A DNA stretch of 64,000 nt from Acidobacteriota bacterium (GTDB taxonomy: Bacteria; Acidobacteriota; Blastocatellia; RBC074). The stretch spans positions 144,501 through 208,500 of the forward strand of contig JADJLO010000003.1 of the NCBI GenBank assembly GCA_016710075.1, written 5' to 3'. Below, piece after piece: positions 1-11,379 of the stretch. Position 1 is the first letter of the stretch, and the number at the start of each line of letters is the position of its first letter. Position numbers and translations under genes: made by a program. The notes beneath the pieces were generated by a model. It searched no databases. It worked only from the letters and a program-made list of their open reading frames with translations, and was not told the origin of the DNA.

Positions 1-948
1 CAACCCGGCAGCGCATGTCTGAGCCACAGTGATCAGGCTTGTCACATAATTTACAGACGCCCACCTCGCCCGGTAACCGCCCGAGTCCCTCGCTCCCGCA
101 AAAAGCAGATAATTCCTGTAATCCTGCTGGACCACCTGCAAATTAACCTGAACCCAGCCAATCTCGAGTTTTTGCGGCCACAGGTAAAAGGCCGTCAACG
201 CCGCGACAATCAAGCCTGCCCCGGCCAGTCGCGCCACCCCTCGAATCGAATCCGCACGATTCTCATTCGTCAGGACGCATATCGCCGACAGCAGAGCCAG
301 GACGATCCCTGTCATATACGTGGTTATCGCATGCGCCAGAATCACCCCGCTCAAACCCAGTACGAAAAAAATCAATCCCGCGCCCACGCGCCGCCCGCTC
401 AACAGTCTGTAGGCCCCCAGTATCGCCAGCGGAGCCAGGCTCATTCCCACCGCATTGGCCAGAAACGCCCGGTGCAGCGCTATCAACGGAAATGCCGGCA
501 TCATTACGTAAAAAATCGAAACGATCAGGCTTTCCTTCCGTTCAAAAAACTCGCGAGCCAGTAAATATGAAGTGACCTGTGCGAAAAAAATTATTAGAAT
601 GGAAAGCAACCTGAGTGAGGTCAGGACATCTAACGCGAGGAATTTGACGATGATCGCGCTCAGAAGGTAGGAGAGTGGCGGATAAAAGGTGAATATTGCA
701 TCTCCACGTCCTCCATCGAGCAGTCCGGCCCAGCGCGGCAGGAAGTTTCCTTCCTCGAAGCTCCGGACAAACGATCTTGCAATGTGGTAATGTATCGGCA
801 GATCACCCTGAATCCCGTATGCCGCATGGGTGATTCTAAAGATGTTCGTTAAAAGGCTGGTCGTCAGCCAGATAACACTCAGCTTTATTGAGCTTCTCGT
901 TAAGGAGAAAAAATAGTTTGTGGTTCCCTGATTTTCCGGGCGTTTCAT
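1..948 (-). CDS. Polytopic membrane protein, PTPS-related / GT-C-like (3' end outside window)
   Basis: An open frame runs from an ATG at 948 to the window edge: 316 codons with no stop. The product is strongly hydrophobic, with a first membrane segment near residues 21-38 and several more between 95 and 255. A motif around residues 48-95 (GDLPIHYHIARSF, then PRWAGLLDGG, then FYPPLSYLL) resembles the membrane '6-pyruvoyl-tetrahydropterin synthase-related' family and GT-C type glycosyltransferases, where an early acidic loop follows the first helix. The likely role is transfer of a lipid-linked sugar or another envelope step, but substrate and reaction cannot be read from the sequence. It is divergent from the pilus locus that starts at 1577. 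The family assignment is from memory of the motif. Confidence 0.7.
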   Translation of the reverse strand, partial: MKRPENQGTTNYFFSLTRSSIKLSVIWLTTSLLTNIFRITHAAYGIQGDLPIHYHIARSFVRSFEEGNFLPRWAGLLDGGRGDAIFTFYPPLSYLLSAIIVKFLALDVLTSLRLLSILIIFFAQVTSYLLAREFFERKESLIVSIFYVMMPAFPLIALHRAFLANAVGMSLAPLAILGAYRLLSGRRVGAGLIFFVLGLSGVILAHAITTYMTGIVLALLSAICVLTNENRADSIRGVARLAGAGLIVAALTAFYLWPQKLEIGWVQVNLQVVQQDYRNYLLFAGARDSGGYRARWASVNYVTSLITVAQTCAAGL

Positions 949-1576
949 CAGCTCAATGACTCATAAATTGTAATTTGCTTGTAAAATACTGATTAATCAT
1001 AGTGTTTGATCATACTGTTTGATCAATTCTATCAATACGATGAGCGGGCAATAATCGCAGATTTCATTCGGAAAGACCACGTAATTAGTTCTTTTCACCT
1101 TAATTATCGATATCTTGAACAGCCGGGATGGGAGACTTTATTAAATTCAGGGTTGAATGTTGCGAGGGGCGAGATTTCGCTTGAACAATTTGTGGATTGC
1201 AGTTAGACTTCGACCCGTTTTCTGCTCTCTGACGCAGATCGAGCTGCCAAAAATCAGCTGCTAATCGATCTTTTAGTTATCAACACTTTTTGGTCCCCCC
1301 ATTAAATAAATTTTCCGGCTGCTGAAGAGCTTGTCACTGTCAGTGGACAGTATTGTCAGGGAAGGTAGACCAGTCAACCTCGCTCTGACCTGTCGGAGTT
1401 GTTGATTGTAAATTCGGTTAGGATGATTCAGCGTCGGTAGAACAGAGAGCTTGCAACCAACTTCACTCAAGGTCTACGGTTGCATTTACGGATTCGACTG
1501 ACATTCCCCTGAGTTACATCCGAGCAACCATCAATTAACCTGTATTAAACTAACAGGAATAAATGGAGGATTAGTT
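949..1576. other. Divergent intergenic region upstream of flp
   Basis: A 628-base gap lies between the minus-strand membrane protein and the pilin gene. The part nearest 960-1180 is clearly AT-rich and carries a direct repeat TGTTTGATCA at 1003-1012 and 1016-1025, which could be operator half-sites. A 66-codon TTG-started frame at 1006-1206 has no ribosome binding site and no recognisable similarity, so I do not call it. Promoters for both flanking transcripts presumably lie here. I cannot point to a convincing -35/-10 pair. Confidence 0.4.
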
Positions 1577-1753
<177 letters not shown>

Positions 1754-2254
1754 TCGATCGCGAGCGCAACTTGACCATTGTTGGCACTCGCTCTCCGTCA
1801 AAAGAGAGCCTGCGATTGTTATCGCCAAATAGGCCTTTTGCTCAGACGCTAGATCGTTGCCCTCCATTCCCCAATCGATCCGCTGAGCAAACCGAAGAGG
1901 CTCCCGGCCCATTAGCGCACCTCACCGAGTGGCTTTCCAATGTCTTGTGGTGGAGTGGTATTGACTCTGCCGTCTGGCTCAGCTTCAGACATTGATATTA
2001 ATTCAATTGGGAGGGGCGTAAGACCTGACCGAAAGGTCAATCGTACGCCCGCTTACCAGTATTTCCCGTTCAAAATGCACGGGTAACTCGACCCGAACAT
2101 CGTTTGGGAAAGCCGGATGTTGTTCTTTAATTATTACCATATAAAATTATCCAGGCTTTATTCGGGCTTTATCCGGGCGGATTGATATAGATAGTTGATA
2201 TAGTTGATGTTGATATAGATATACGCTGTAATATTCGCTTAAGCTTGATTTGAT
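1754..2254. other. Intergenic region between flp and prepilin peptidase, with structured-RNA candidate
   Basis: I see no gene here. Between 2014 and 2121 three hairpins stack in a row. The first has a 7-bp outer stem (2014-2020 with 2044-2050) enclosing a 5-bp stem (2026-2030 with 2035-2039) capped by a GAAA tetraloop. The second pairs CCCGT 2065-2069 with ACGGG 2079-2083. The third pairs AACATC 2096-2101 with GATGTT 2116-2121. There is no T-tract, so these are not plain terminators. The rest (2125-2250) is AT-rich and could hold the cpaA promoter. This may be a leader RNA or regulatory element for the pilus operon; it matches no riboswitch consensus I know. Confidence 0.35.
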
Positions 2255-2812
2255 ATGATGAACTGGCCGGTAATTGTCTCCGCTTCAACTTTGACGTTGT
2301 TTGTCCTGGCTGTTTCATTTTATGATTTTCGTGAAAGGCGGATCCCGAATTTTCTGACCTTTCCGGCTGTGCTTATTGGATTGGCCTTGAATCTGATGCT
2401 TGCCGGGCCGGGCGGACTGCTTTTTGGCCTGAAAGGGCTGGGCATGGGCTTTCTGCTGCTGCTCATTCCGTACATAGTGGGCGGAATGAAGGCGGGAGAT
2501 GTGAAGTTCCTGATGGCGATCGGAGCCTTTGTCGGACCGTCAAATGCCATTCGATCTTTGCTGGCTACAGTGCTATGCTATCCGTTGTTTGCGGCCGTCG
2601 CCGTGATCAGAGAGCGCAAAGTCGCTCTCACCTGGCTGAGATTTCGCCGGGTATTCTGGAGTTTTCTGGGTTTTTTTGTTCCGGCTTTGAAGCTCTATGC
2701 CGACAGAATCGATTCACTGGACGATAAGGAGATAGCTTCAGTCAGAACGCCTTTTGGAGTAGCTATTGCTGTTGGGACACTGATTGCGTATTACACGAAT
2801 TTTCTGCGGTGA
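2255..2812 (+). CDS. cpaA: Prepilin peptidase, A24 family (CpaA/TadV)
   Basis: A 185-aa integral membrane aspartic peptidase that cleaves the Flp leader. The two catalytic aspartates are visible: Asp24 in the segment YDFRERRIPN, and Asp82 in GGMKAGDVKF, the GxGD-type motif. The length and lack of the N-terminal methylase domain fit the short CpaA/TadV branch, not PilD. About six membrane segments are evident. The start is ATG 2255 or 2258; neither has a clear Shine-Dalgarno. It is the first of a co-oriented run of pilus genes, downstream of flp, its substrate. Confidence 0.9.
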   Translation: MMNWPVIVSASTLTLFVLAVSFYDFRERRIPNFLTFPAVLIGLALNLMLAGPGGLLFGLKGLGMGFLLLLIPYIVGGMKAGDVKFLMAIGAFVGPSNAIRSLLATVLCYPLFAAVAVIRERKVALTWLRFRRVFWSFLGFFVPALKLYADRIDSLDDKEIASVRTPFGVAIAVGTLIAYYTNFLR

Positions 2813-3107
2813 GCTGGAAGGTTCGAACGCATATGAAACGCCATCGGCAACAGCCTCGATTGCAGGGCGAGTACAGGACGATTAAAAGAGGCGATTAAAA
2901 GAGGCATAAACCCCCCGTCGCCTCGCGGTTTTACAGGCATTTCGTCATTTTCCACCCCCGAATCCCGAGCCAGACCCATGATTGTAATTCATGATTGTAA
3001 TTTACGATTATCGATCAGCTCCGGAAATATCTTAAAGAAACCAAGAAATCAAGAAATTGCCCGATACCATTTTACTGACCAACATTTGACTGACCATAGG
3101 ATACGAA

Positions 3108-3354
3108 ATGAGGTGGACCACTCGTTCCGGCCGTCAGGCTCTACCTCACCAATAACGGTTTCGACGGACGGCAGGTCTACTTTTTTTCGGAAAACCAGCG
3201 TGGCACGGATAACGCATTGAGCATCATCAGCAACAATCCGCAATTTGTTCAGGTGACTCTGCTTTATCCGCTCGAGCTGCCGATCGGGAACTTCGCGTCA
3301 GGCTTCAGCCGAATACTGGTGAGCTCTTCCTGTACGATGAAGAGGGGCAGTTAA
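3108..3354 (+). pseudogene. Decayed TadE-type pseudopilin gene (internal deletion)
   Basis: From ATG 3108 the frame reads MRWTTRSGRQA, which looks like the basic N-terminus of a TadE protein, and then runs into a stop at about 3153. In another frame, 3133-3354 encodes a clear TadE-like tail (LYLTNNGFDG, then FVQVTLLYPLELPIG, ending at TAA 3352). This resembles the C-terminal third of the intact TadE next door. The hydrophobic helix and the middle of the protein are missing, so this looks like an in-gene deletion of roughly 300 bases that also shifted the frame, leaving a remnant. It could be an assembly collapse between two similar neighbouring genes. The stretch 2813-3107 before it shows no gene. 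Confidence 0.6.
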
Positions 3355-3373
3355 ACAGACAGGTAACCGCGAT

Positions 3374-3898
3374 ATGTCATCAGGAATAAAAACTGGAAAC
3401 GGATTTTCGGGGCAGCGCGGACAGACGATCGTTGAGTTTGCGATTGTCCTGCCGATCTTTCTCGCCCTGGTCTTTTCGGTGCTTGAAATCGGCCGTGCAT
3501 GGTCAACCAAACAGGCGCTCACTATCGCGGCGCGCGAGGGCTCGAGAATCCTGGTTCTGCCATACGGTGCAGGGCTGACTTACAACTCGGAGAGCGCCGT
3601 GCAGACTGCGGCTCTCAATACCGCCACCGGTTATCTCGGCAGCTCAGGCGTGGTGGTTGACGATAAAGTGCAGATAAGCCTGGTCCGGATGAATCCCGGC
3701 AATGACGGAGTCTACGGTACAGCCGATGATCCGGAACCGGAGGTCGGTTATTCGAACGCAAAACGAGGCGACCGGGTCGGCATCCGCATCACTCACACAT
3801 TCGAAACTCCACTGCCGATCATCCTGGGAATGTTCAATAATCTGAATTCCCAGAACAGCATCGCCATGGGAGTAACCTGTTTTATGGAACATGAGTAA
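3374..3898 (+). CDS. tadE: TadE-like pseudopilin
   Basis: A 174-aa minor pilin-like protein of the Tad system. The N-terminus has the typical layout: a short basic leader, the motif GQRGQTIVEFAIVLPIF around residues 13-29 (Gly-Gln-x-x-Val-Glu-Phe), and one hydrophobic helix to about residue 40. The remainder is a soluble periplasmic domain. The leader contains the prepilin-type Gly and +5 Glu, so it is probably cut by CpaA. It begins 19 bases after the end of the decayed tadE copy. The pair suggests an ancestral tandem tadE/tadF arrangement. Confidence 0.85.
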   Translation: MSSGIKTGNGFSGQRGQTIVEFAIVLPIFLALVFSVLEIGRAWSTKQALTIAAREGSRILVLPYGAGLTYNSESAVQTAALNTATGYLGSSGVVVDDKVQISLVRMNPGNDGVYGTADDPEPEVGYSNAKRGDRVGIRITHTFETPLPIILGMFNNLNSQNSIAMGVTCFMEHE

Positions 3899-3962
3899 TA
3901 ATCTCTGCAGCCATACAAAGTAATAATGCAAGTTAGAAAGAAAGAGATAAGGAGTTAAAGAA

Positions 3963-4882
3963 ATGAACAGACGCTTCCTGCTGGCTCTTGCCGGCGCCGT
4001 CTTTTTCGGATTGCTCTCAATCTATGCGGCTCAGATCTACCTCAAGAATCGTGTTAACAAGGAGAGGTCGGAGCAGGAGACCAATGTGGTCATCGCAAGC
4101 ACTGACATTCCGCTTGGAACGCAGATCAACGAGCAGCAGGTACAGGTGGTCAGATATCCCAAGTCTCTGCTGCCGGAAAAAGCGATGGTCAGGAAAGAAG
4201 AAGTAATTGGGAGAGTTTCAATCGCGGATATCTCGGCCAGGACGCCGATAATCGACAGGCAGCTTGCCGGAATTGGAGCGCAGCCGGGTCTGTCCGGAGT
4301 GACGCCTTCAGGCATGCGCGCCGTTGCCGTTCGCGTGGATGAGGCCAGCAGCGTTGCCGGCTTTGTCGCGCCGGGCACATATGTCGATGTGATCGCCATC
4401 CTGCAGCCTCAGATTGACGGAGCCAAACAGGTCTCCAAGGTGATACTCCAAAAGTCAGAGTTCTGGCCGGCGGGCAGCAGATGCAGACCAAGGCGGACGG
4501 CAAATCGGCTCTGGTCAACACCGTGACGCTTGAAGTGACACCTTCACAAGCCGAGAAACTGAAGCTTGCCGAAGCCGAAGGACGACTCCAGCTTTCGATC
4601 CGCAATGCCACAGACCAGATCATTGAAAAGACCCCTGGCGCCACCAGGCGTGACGTGCTCAATGATATCGCTCTGGAACAGAGGTCTCTCGAAGGCACCA
4701 GAAATCTTTATGGCGGCGGTGGATCCCCCAAGGCAGGGCCGACGCCCCCGCCCCTGAATTTTTACATCAACGGCCAGAATCAGTCCGGCCAGACCATACC
4801 GGTCAAGAGAGTCGGACCCATCGGGCCGACGATCGAGCTGATCAAGGGGTCAGAACGCACTCGTATTGAAATGGTGCCCTGA
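3963..4882 (+). CDS. cpaB: Flp pilus assembly protein CpaB/RcpC (single-base frameshift)
   Basis: An inner-membrane-anchored periplasmic protein of the Tad pilus with a SAF domain, thought to work with the outer-membrane secretin. It has an N-terminal membrane anchor (residues 5-25), then the SAF region (VVIASTDIPLGTQI, then VRYPKSLLPEKAMV), then the C-terminal RcpC part (SALVNTVTLEVTPSQAEKL). The reading frame breaks after 'KVILQK': adding one A to the A-run at 4450-4453 restores a continuous protein of about 306 aa. The start is backed by AAGGAG at about 3949-3953. As printed, the gene is split in two frames (3963-4526 and 4481-4882). Confidence 0.85.
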
Positions 4883-5066
4883 TCCCCGAATATCATTGAA
4901 CCTGTAGTGGCCGGCTTCCCGGTTGGTGCACCCCTGCAACCCCTTTCGGTTTGCAGATCAGTAAAGGGCAGTCGGCAAGGGATTTTCCACCGTCCCCCAG
5001 GCTGATTAAGCTGAATGAATGAATAATAATAAAGAATTTTCGAACAGCCTTTTTTCAGGAGACGCT

Positions 5067-6890
5067 ATGAATCAACAGTTCCGCAGAGATGGTCTGTCAG
5101 TTCACCCCGCGCAGAATTATGTTCTTTTCACTCGCCTTGCCGGGCCCCTTGCCGGGCCCCTTGCCGGGTTGCTGATACTGGTAATGGCGCTGTGCCTTTC
5201 GATCAGTGCGCAGGACAAATCGACCATTCCGACTTCGTTCGCAAATAACGGGCAGCCGCTCAAGATAGACGTTCTGGTCGGGCAGTCGAGACTGGTCGAG
5301 TTTGACGAGGAATACGAGAGGCTCTCGATCTCCGATCCGAAGATTGCCGAGGTGGTTCCAATCACCCCGAGGCAGGCGCTGGTCAATGGCTTGACCTTCG
5401 GGCAGGTCAATCTGGTTGCATGGGCCAAGCATCCCAAGGGCGCACCTGACAGGATGATCGTCTTCGATATTTTCGTTCAGGTGAATCTTTCATTGATCGA
5501 CAATCAGATCAAGATTCTCTTTCCGAAAGAGAACATCCAGTTGAGCCAGGCCAATAATTCAGTGGTTCTCTCGGGGAGCGTAACCAAGCCTGAGCTCGCA
5601 GATCAGGTGCAGAAGATCATCGAAGCGGCCGGTCTCAAGGTCACCAACCTGCTCAAGGCGCCAGTGCTCGATGCAGCGCAGGTGCAGCTTCAGATTCGTG
5701 TTGCCGAGGTCAATCGCCAGGTGCTCAGAGAGCTTGCGACGGCCTATGGAATCGCCAACAACACTCTCCCTGCCTTCATCAGTTCCGGCGGGCCGGCGAT
5801 TCTGAGCAGGGCCGATCTGAAATACGGTCCGTCTCCGACCAGCCTGCTCGAAACCACAATCGGGTCGACTTTGAACCTCTTTCTAGGCAACCCGAATTCC
5901 AGCGCGGCGACGCTGGGATTCATCCGCGCGCTTAATACGCGCGGCGCTATCAGAAGCCTTGCCGAACCCAATCTGATCGCCATGCATGGCAAGAAGGCCA
6001 GCTTTCTTGCCGGCGGGGAATTTCCAATCCCGGTGATCCAGTCAATTAACGCCGGCCAGAGTGCGATCACGATTATTTTCAAAGAGTTCGGGGTCAAGCT
6101 CGATTTCACGCCGACGATCATTGACGAAAACCACATCCGTCTGGATCTGACTCCTGAAGTTTCCAGCCTCGATTTTGCCTCGGGCGTTCAGATCTCAGGA
6201 ATCATCGTTCCCGGACTCAGGGTCAGGCGCGCCAGCACCACCCTGGAATTGAGGGACGGGCAGAGTTTTGCTCTTGCGGGGCTGATCGACAACAGCGAGC
6301 GAGTGAATCTCTCGAAGATTCCGCTGCTTGGAGACATCCCGATCCTTGGCGAACTCTTCAAGAGCCGCAGTTTTCAGCGGAGTGAAACCGAACTGCTGTT
6401 CCTGGCCACAGTCAAAATCGTAGAGCCGCTCAACCCCGATCAGATTCCGCGTCTGCCGGGAGTGAGCGAACTCAAGCCGATCGGATCGAGTTCGACGGGC
6501 GCGACCCCTGCCAGTTCAATTGAAGGCCAGTCTGGTCATTCGGTTCCCCCGCGCAAACCGGGCGAGGATATGCCCGAAGCCGAGAACAACAATAAAAAAC
6601 AGGCTGAACCGCAACAACAGCAGACCGCCCCGGCAGCCCAGATGGTCCCGGCAGTTCCGGCAGTTCCGGCCGGCGTCGAGACCGTGCCGGTGAAGGTCGA
6701 ACGGGCTTCCGTCAAGAAGGAAATCGGGTCCGAGAAAGCCGTAACCTCGAATTTAACCACCGAAGTGGTTGGTCCTTCGGGCGTCGATCCAGGGCCAGCG
6801 CGAAATAGTGTGGCAACCCCGGCGAAGGATGTTGCACCTAAGGCTCAGGCCAAGGAGAAAACTCCCGCAAAGGGCCCCGAAAAGCCCTGA
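5067..6890 (+). CDS. cpaC: Tad pilus outer-membrane secretin (CpaC/RcpA)
   Basis: A 607-aa secretin forming the outer-membrane channel for the pilus. I chose ATG 5067 because AGGAGA lies just before it; an in-frame ATG at 5019 has no such site. A signal peptide with a repeated LAGP motif is followed by the N-domain (DVLVGQSRLVEFDEEYERL), a BON-like middle part (LSQANNSVVLSGSVTKPE), and the secretin core, including EPNLIAMHGKKASFLAGGEF and the closing VKLDFTPTI, LRDGQSFALAGLI and IPLLGDIPILGELF motifs. After about residue 470 comes a Pro/Ala/Lys-rich disordered tail, longer than usual for the family. It probably works with CpaB upstream. Confidence 0.93.
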   Translation: MNQQFRRDGLSVHPAQNYVLFTRLAGPLAGPLAGLLILVMALCLSISAQDKSTIPTSFANNGQPLKIDVLVGQSRLVEFDEEYERLSISDPKIAEVVPITPRQALVNGLTFGQVNLVAWAKHPKGAPDRMIVFDIFVQVNLSLIDNQIKILFPKENIQLSQANNSVVLSGSVTKPELADQVQKIIEAAGLKVTNLLKAPVLDAAQVQLQIRVAEVNRQVLRELATAYGIANNTLPAFISSGGPAILSRADLKYGPSPTSLLETTIGSTLNLFLGNPNSSAATLGFIRALNTRGAIRSLAEPNLIAMHGKKASFLAGGEFPIPVIQSINAGQSAITIIFKEFGVKLDFTPTIIDENHIRLDLTPEVSSLDFASGVQISGIIVPGLRVRRASTTLELRDGQSFALAGLIDNSERVNLSKIPLLGDIPILGELFKSRSFQRSETELLFLATVKIVEPLNPDQIPRLPGVSELKPIGSSSTGATPASSIEGQSGHSVPPRKPGEDMPEAENNNKKQAEPQQQQTAPAAQMVPAVPAVPAGVETVPVKVERASVKKEIGSEKAVTSNLTTEVVGPSGVDPGPARNSVATPAKDVAPKAQAKEKTPAKGPEKP

Positions 6891-6980
6891 GCTTGTTTTA
6901 ACCTTAATAAAGAATGAGGGGTGGGTTTTCATACCTTCCATCCCTCAGGCAATTATACCGAAACGAGATAAAATGGCCGA

Positions 6981-7011
6981 CCTTCGAGGGGGCTTCCCCC
7001 TCGAAGGTTTT
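6981..7011 (+). terminator. Strong hairpin with T-run between cpaC and tadG
   Basis: A perfect 12-bp inverted repeat (6981-6992 with 6996-7007), a 3-base loop and four Ts at 7008-7011. It sits 90 bases after the cpaC stop and 15 bases before the tadG GTG, so it could end or attenuate the upstream transcript, or hold tadG translation in check, since its 3' arm lies beside the AAGAGG ribosome site. Confidence 0.6.
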
Positions 7012-7025
7012 AAGAGGTTTGAGCC

Positions 7026-8366
7026 GTGACAATCGCTTTCAGGAAATACGAATCAAAAAGCCTGGTCAGAAGATTAAGAACCGGGCACAGACGGCAGCGT
7101 GGTTCAATCATGCTGCTGACGGCTGTCATGCTGACAGGAATGATCGGTCTGATGGCACTGGCCATCGATCTGGGATTCCTCTTCAGTTCGCGCAACCAGT
7201 TTCAAAACGGTATCGATTCCGCTGTACTTGCGGCGGCTTCGGCGCTCAGGGCCACAATCGAGGCCGATTCCGGAATGCCGCAGCAAGCAACCCTCGCCAG
7301 AGAACTTGCCGTGCAGTTTGCAGGCTACAATCAGGTCAGGCGTTATGCCGATCCTGATCCGAACAGCGGAACTCCCAATGCCAACAATATCGTTCTCGAC
7401 CCGGGAAGTGTGAGCATCGATGCGAGCTCGGATATCCCCAGAATAACCATCAATACCAGTCTCGATACGCCGCTGCTCTTTGGCGGGATGTTCGGTTTCA
7501 ACAGTATCAATATCAATACGATCAGCTCGGCATCGGTCTTCCCCGTGGATGGGGGAACGGGTACCATCGGAAGCTGCTGGCGGCCGCTGCTCATCCCGGA
7601 TACTTTTTATGATCAGAACAACATAGTTCGGTATGTCGGCGATCCTGCCCGGGGGGGCACGCCTCTTCCGGATCAGAACGGTGACTATTACCGCTCCAGA
7701 TTCGCCGTGGGCTCCAGAAATCTGCAGCCGTTTATGGACAGTATGTCCGGCATCGGCAATTCCGCAACAGGTTTGCGTGACATCCAGTTGATCACCGACA
7801 TCGGCGTCAGATCCATCATGGGACAGGACGTCATCTTTCTGCGTGATTACTATCGCATAGCGGATTTTTCCGGTTTGCCAAGGACGACTTTCGATGTGCT
7901 TTCGGTGGGTGATCTGGCTAATTTCGGTTATTGCGGTCAGATCAGGGTTGGAGACAACGTACCGGTTTTCGCCCCGAACGATTTCACGACATACGATCAG
8001 GTGAGGACAGGTCTTGAGGCCTTGAGGCTGCGCTCATCCGATTCAGTCGATACTGCCGCGAGGGTCGGATACAAATATATCAAGAGCTCGACCTACCCGA
8101 ATCCGAATTCTCACAGGCTGATTATTCCCGTTTTGCTCTTTAATCCGGTCGAGTTGGTCAGGAACCCTTCGGCCGGCATTCTCAGGGTGACCAATTTTGG
8201 GCTCTTCTTCCTCGATTCTGTCGATGCGAATGGGAATTTGAGCGGTTTTTTTGTCAGAGAGATCATCACCGGCGGCACTCCGATAGACTCGACCAATTTT
8301 TCAGGCGACAGCGATCCGACCTTCAAAAGGTCATGGCTGCCGATGTCTGTCCATCTGCTGAGGTGA
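7026..8366 (+). CDS. tadG: TadG-like pilus assembly protein (TadE/G N-terminal region, Flp_C/Tad domain)
   Basis: A 446-aa protein with a basic leader, then RRQRGSIMLLTAVMLTG and one membrane helix (about residues 27-50), followed by DLGFLFSSRNQFQNGIDSAV, the hallmark of Tad/TadG proteins. The remaining roughly 380 residues form a large extracytoplasmic domain with no recognised catalytic motif. TadG proteins are thought to sit in the periplasm or outer membrane and anchor or organise the pilus. The GTG start is supported by AAGAGG at 7012-7017. It follows the hairpin at 6981, so it may be expressed at a lower level than cpaC. Confidence 0.85.
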   Translation: MTIAFRKYESKSLVRRLRTGHRRQRGSIMLLTAVMLTGMIGLMALAIDLGFLFSSRNQFQNGIDSAVLAAASALRATIEADSGMPQQATLARELAVQFAGYNQVRRYADPDPNSGTPNANNIVLDPGSVSIDASSDIPRITINTSLDTPLLFGGMFGFNSININTISSASVFPVDGGTGTIGSCWRPLLIPDTFYDQNNIVRYVGDPARGGTPLPDQNGDYYRSRFAVGSRNLQPFMDSMSGIGNSATGLRDIQLITDIGVRSIMGQDVIFLRDYYRIADFSGLPRTTFDVLSVGDLANFGYCGQIRVGDNVPVFAPNDFTTYDQVRTGLEALRLRSSDSVDTAARVGYKYIKSSTYPNPNSHRLIIPVLLFNPVELVRNPSAGILRVTNFGLFFLDSVDANGNLSGFFVREIITGGTPIDSTNFSGDSDPTFKRSWLPMSVHLLR

Positions 8367-8572
8367 TCACGGAGATTTAGCTGGAGTTTCACGTGCTCTG
8401 AGCTATAATCACGGCTCGTCAAGCTTGTACTATGGCCGGTATTCAGACAGATGCCGGCGGCTCGATAACATTCCGATCCTGTGATCATGTAAGCAAGAAT
8501 TAAGCGGTATGTAATGTAATATGTAAGAGGCTTGATCAGGGTGGATGGCTACAAATTAAGGAAACGAAGTCA

Positions 8573-9772
<1,200 letters not shown>

Positions 9773-9848
9773 TGAGTAAATGAATAAAAGAGTCAATCAA
9801 TGACTCAGACGCTCTTTCGAGTTCGGCTATCTAAAAAACAATAACACC

Positions 9849-9878
9849 CGCCGGGGATGACTCCCCACTCCCCCGGCG
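9849..9878 (+). other. GC-rich hairpin upstream of tadA
   Basis: CGCCGGGG (9849-9856) pairs perfectly with CCCCGGCG (9871-9878) across a 14-base loop. There is no T-run, so it is unlikely to be an intrinsic terminator. It sits 13 bases before the tadA ribosome site and could stabilise or attenuate the mRNA. Confidence 0.35.
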
Positions 9879-9901
9879 TGCAACCGCCCCGCAGGATTTG
9901 C

Positions 9902-11244
<1,343 letters not shown>

Positions 11245-11246
11245 GC

Positions 11247-11360
11247 CTAAAGTTCAATGTCTAAAGTTTAAAGTCTAAAGTCTAAAGTTCAAAGTCTCCG
11301 AACTCGACCAACCGTCTTTAAACTTTAAACTTTAGACTTTAAACTTTGGACTTTGGACTT
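11247..11360. repeat. AAAGTTTAAAG-family inverted repeat (tadA-tadB gap)
   Basis: The gap is filled by degenerate tandem heptamers of the type TAAAGTT/TCTAAAG (11247-11296), then a short spacer, then their reverse complement (11314-11360), forming a long imperfect hairpin. Similar sequences recur in at least nine other gaps in this window. The right arm ends just before the ribosome site of tadB. Confidence 0.75.
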
Positions 11361-11379
11361 CTTATGAGGATATAGCGGG

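Noticed and set aside
1006..1206. 66-codon plus-strand frame between the membrane protein and flp
   Set aside because: It starts with TTG, has no ribosome site, lies in AT-rich promoter-like DNA and shows no recognisable family.
2014..2121. Cyclic-di-GMP-I riboswitch
   Set aside because: A GAAA tetraloop stem is present, but the conserved CACGCACAGGGCAAACC-type segment and the second-helix pattern are missing.
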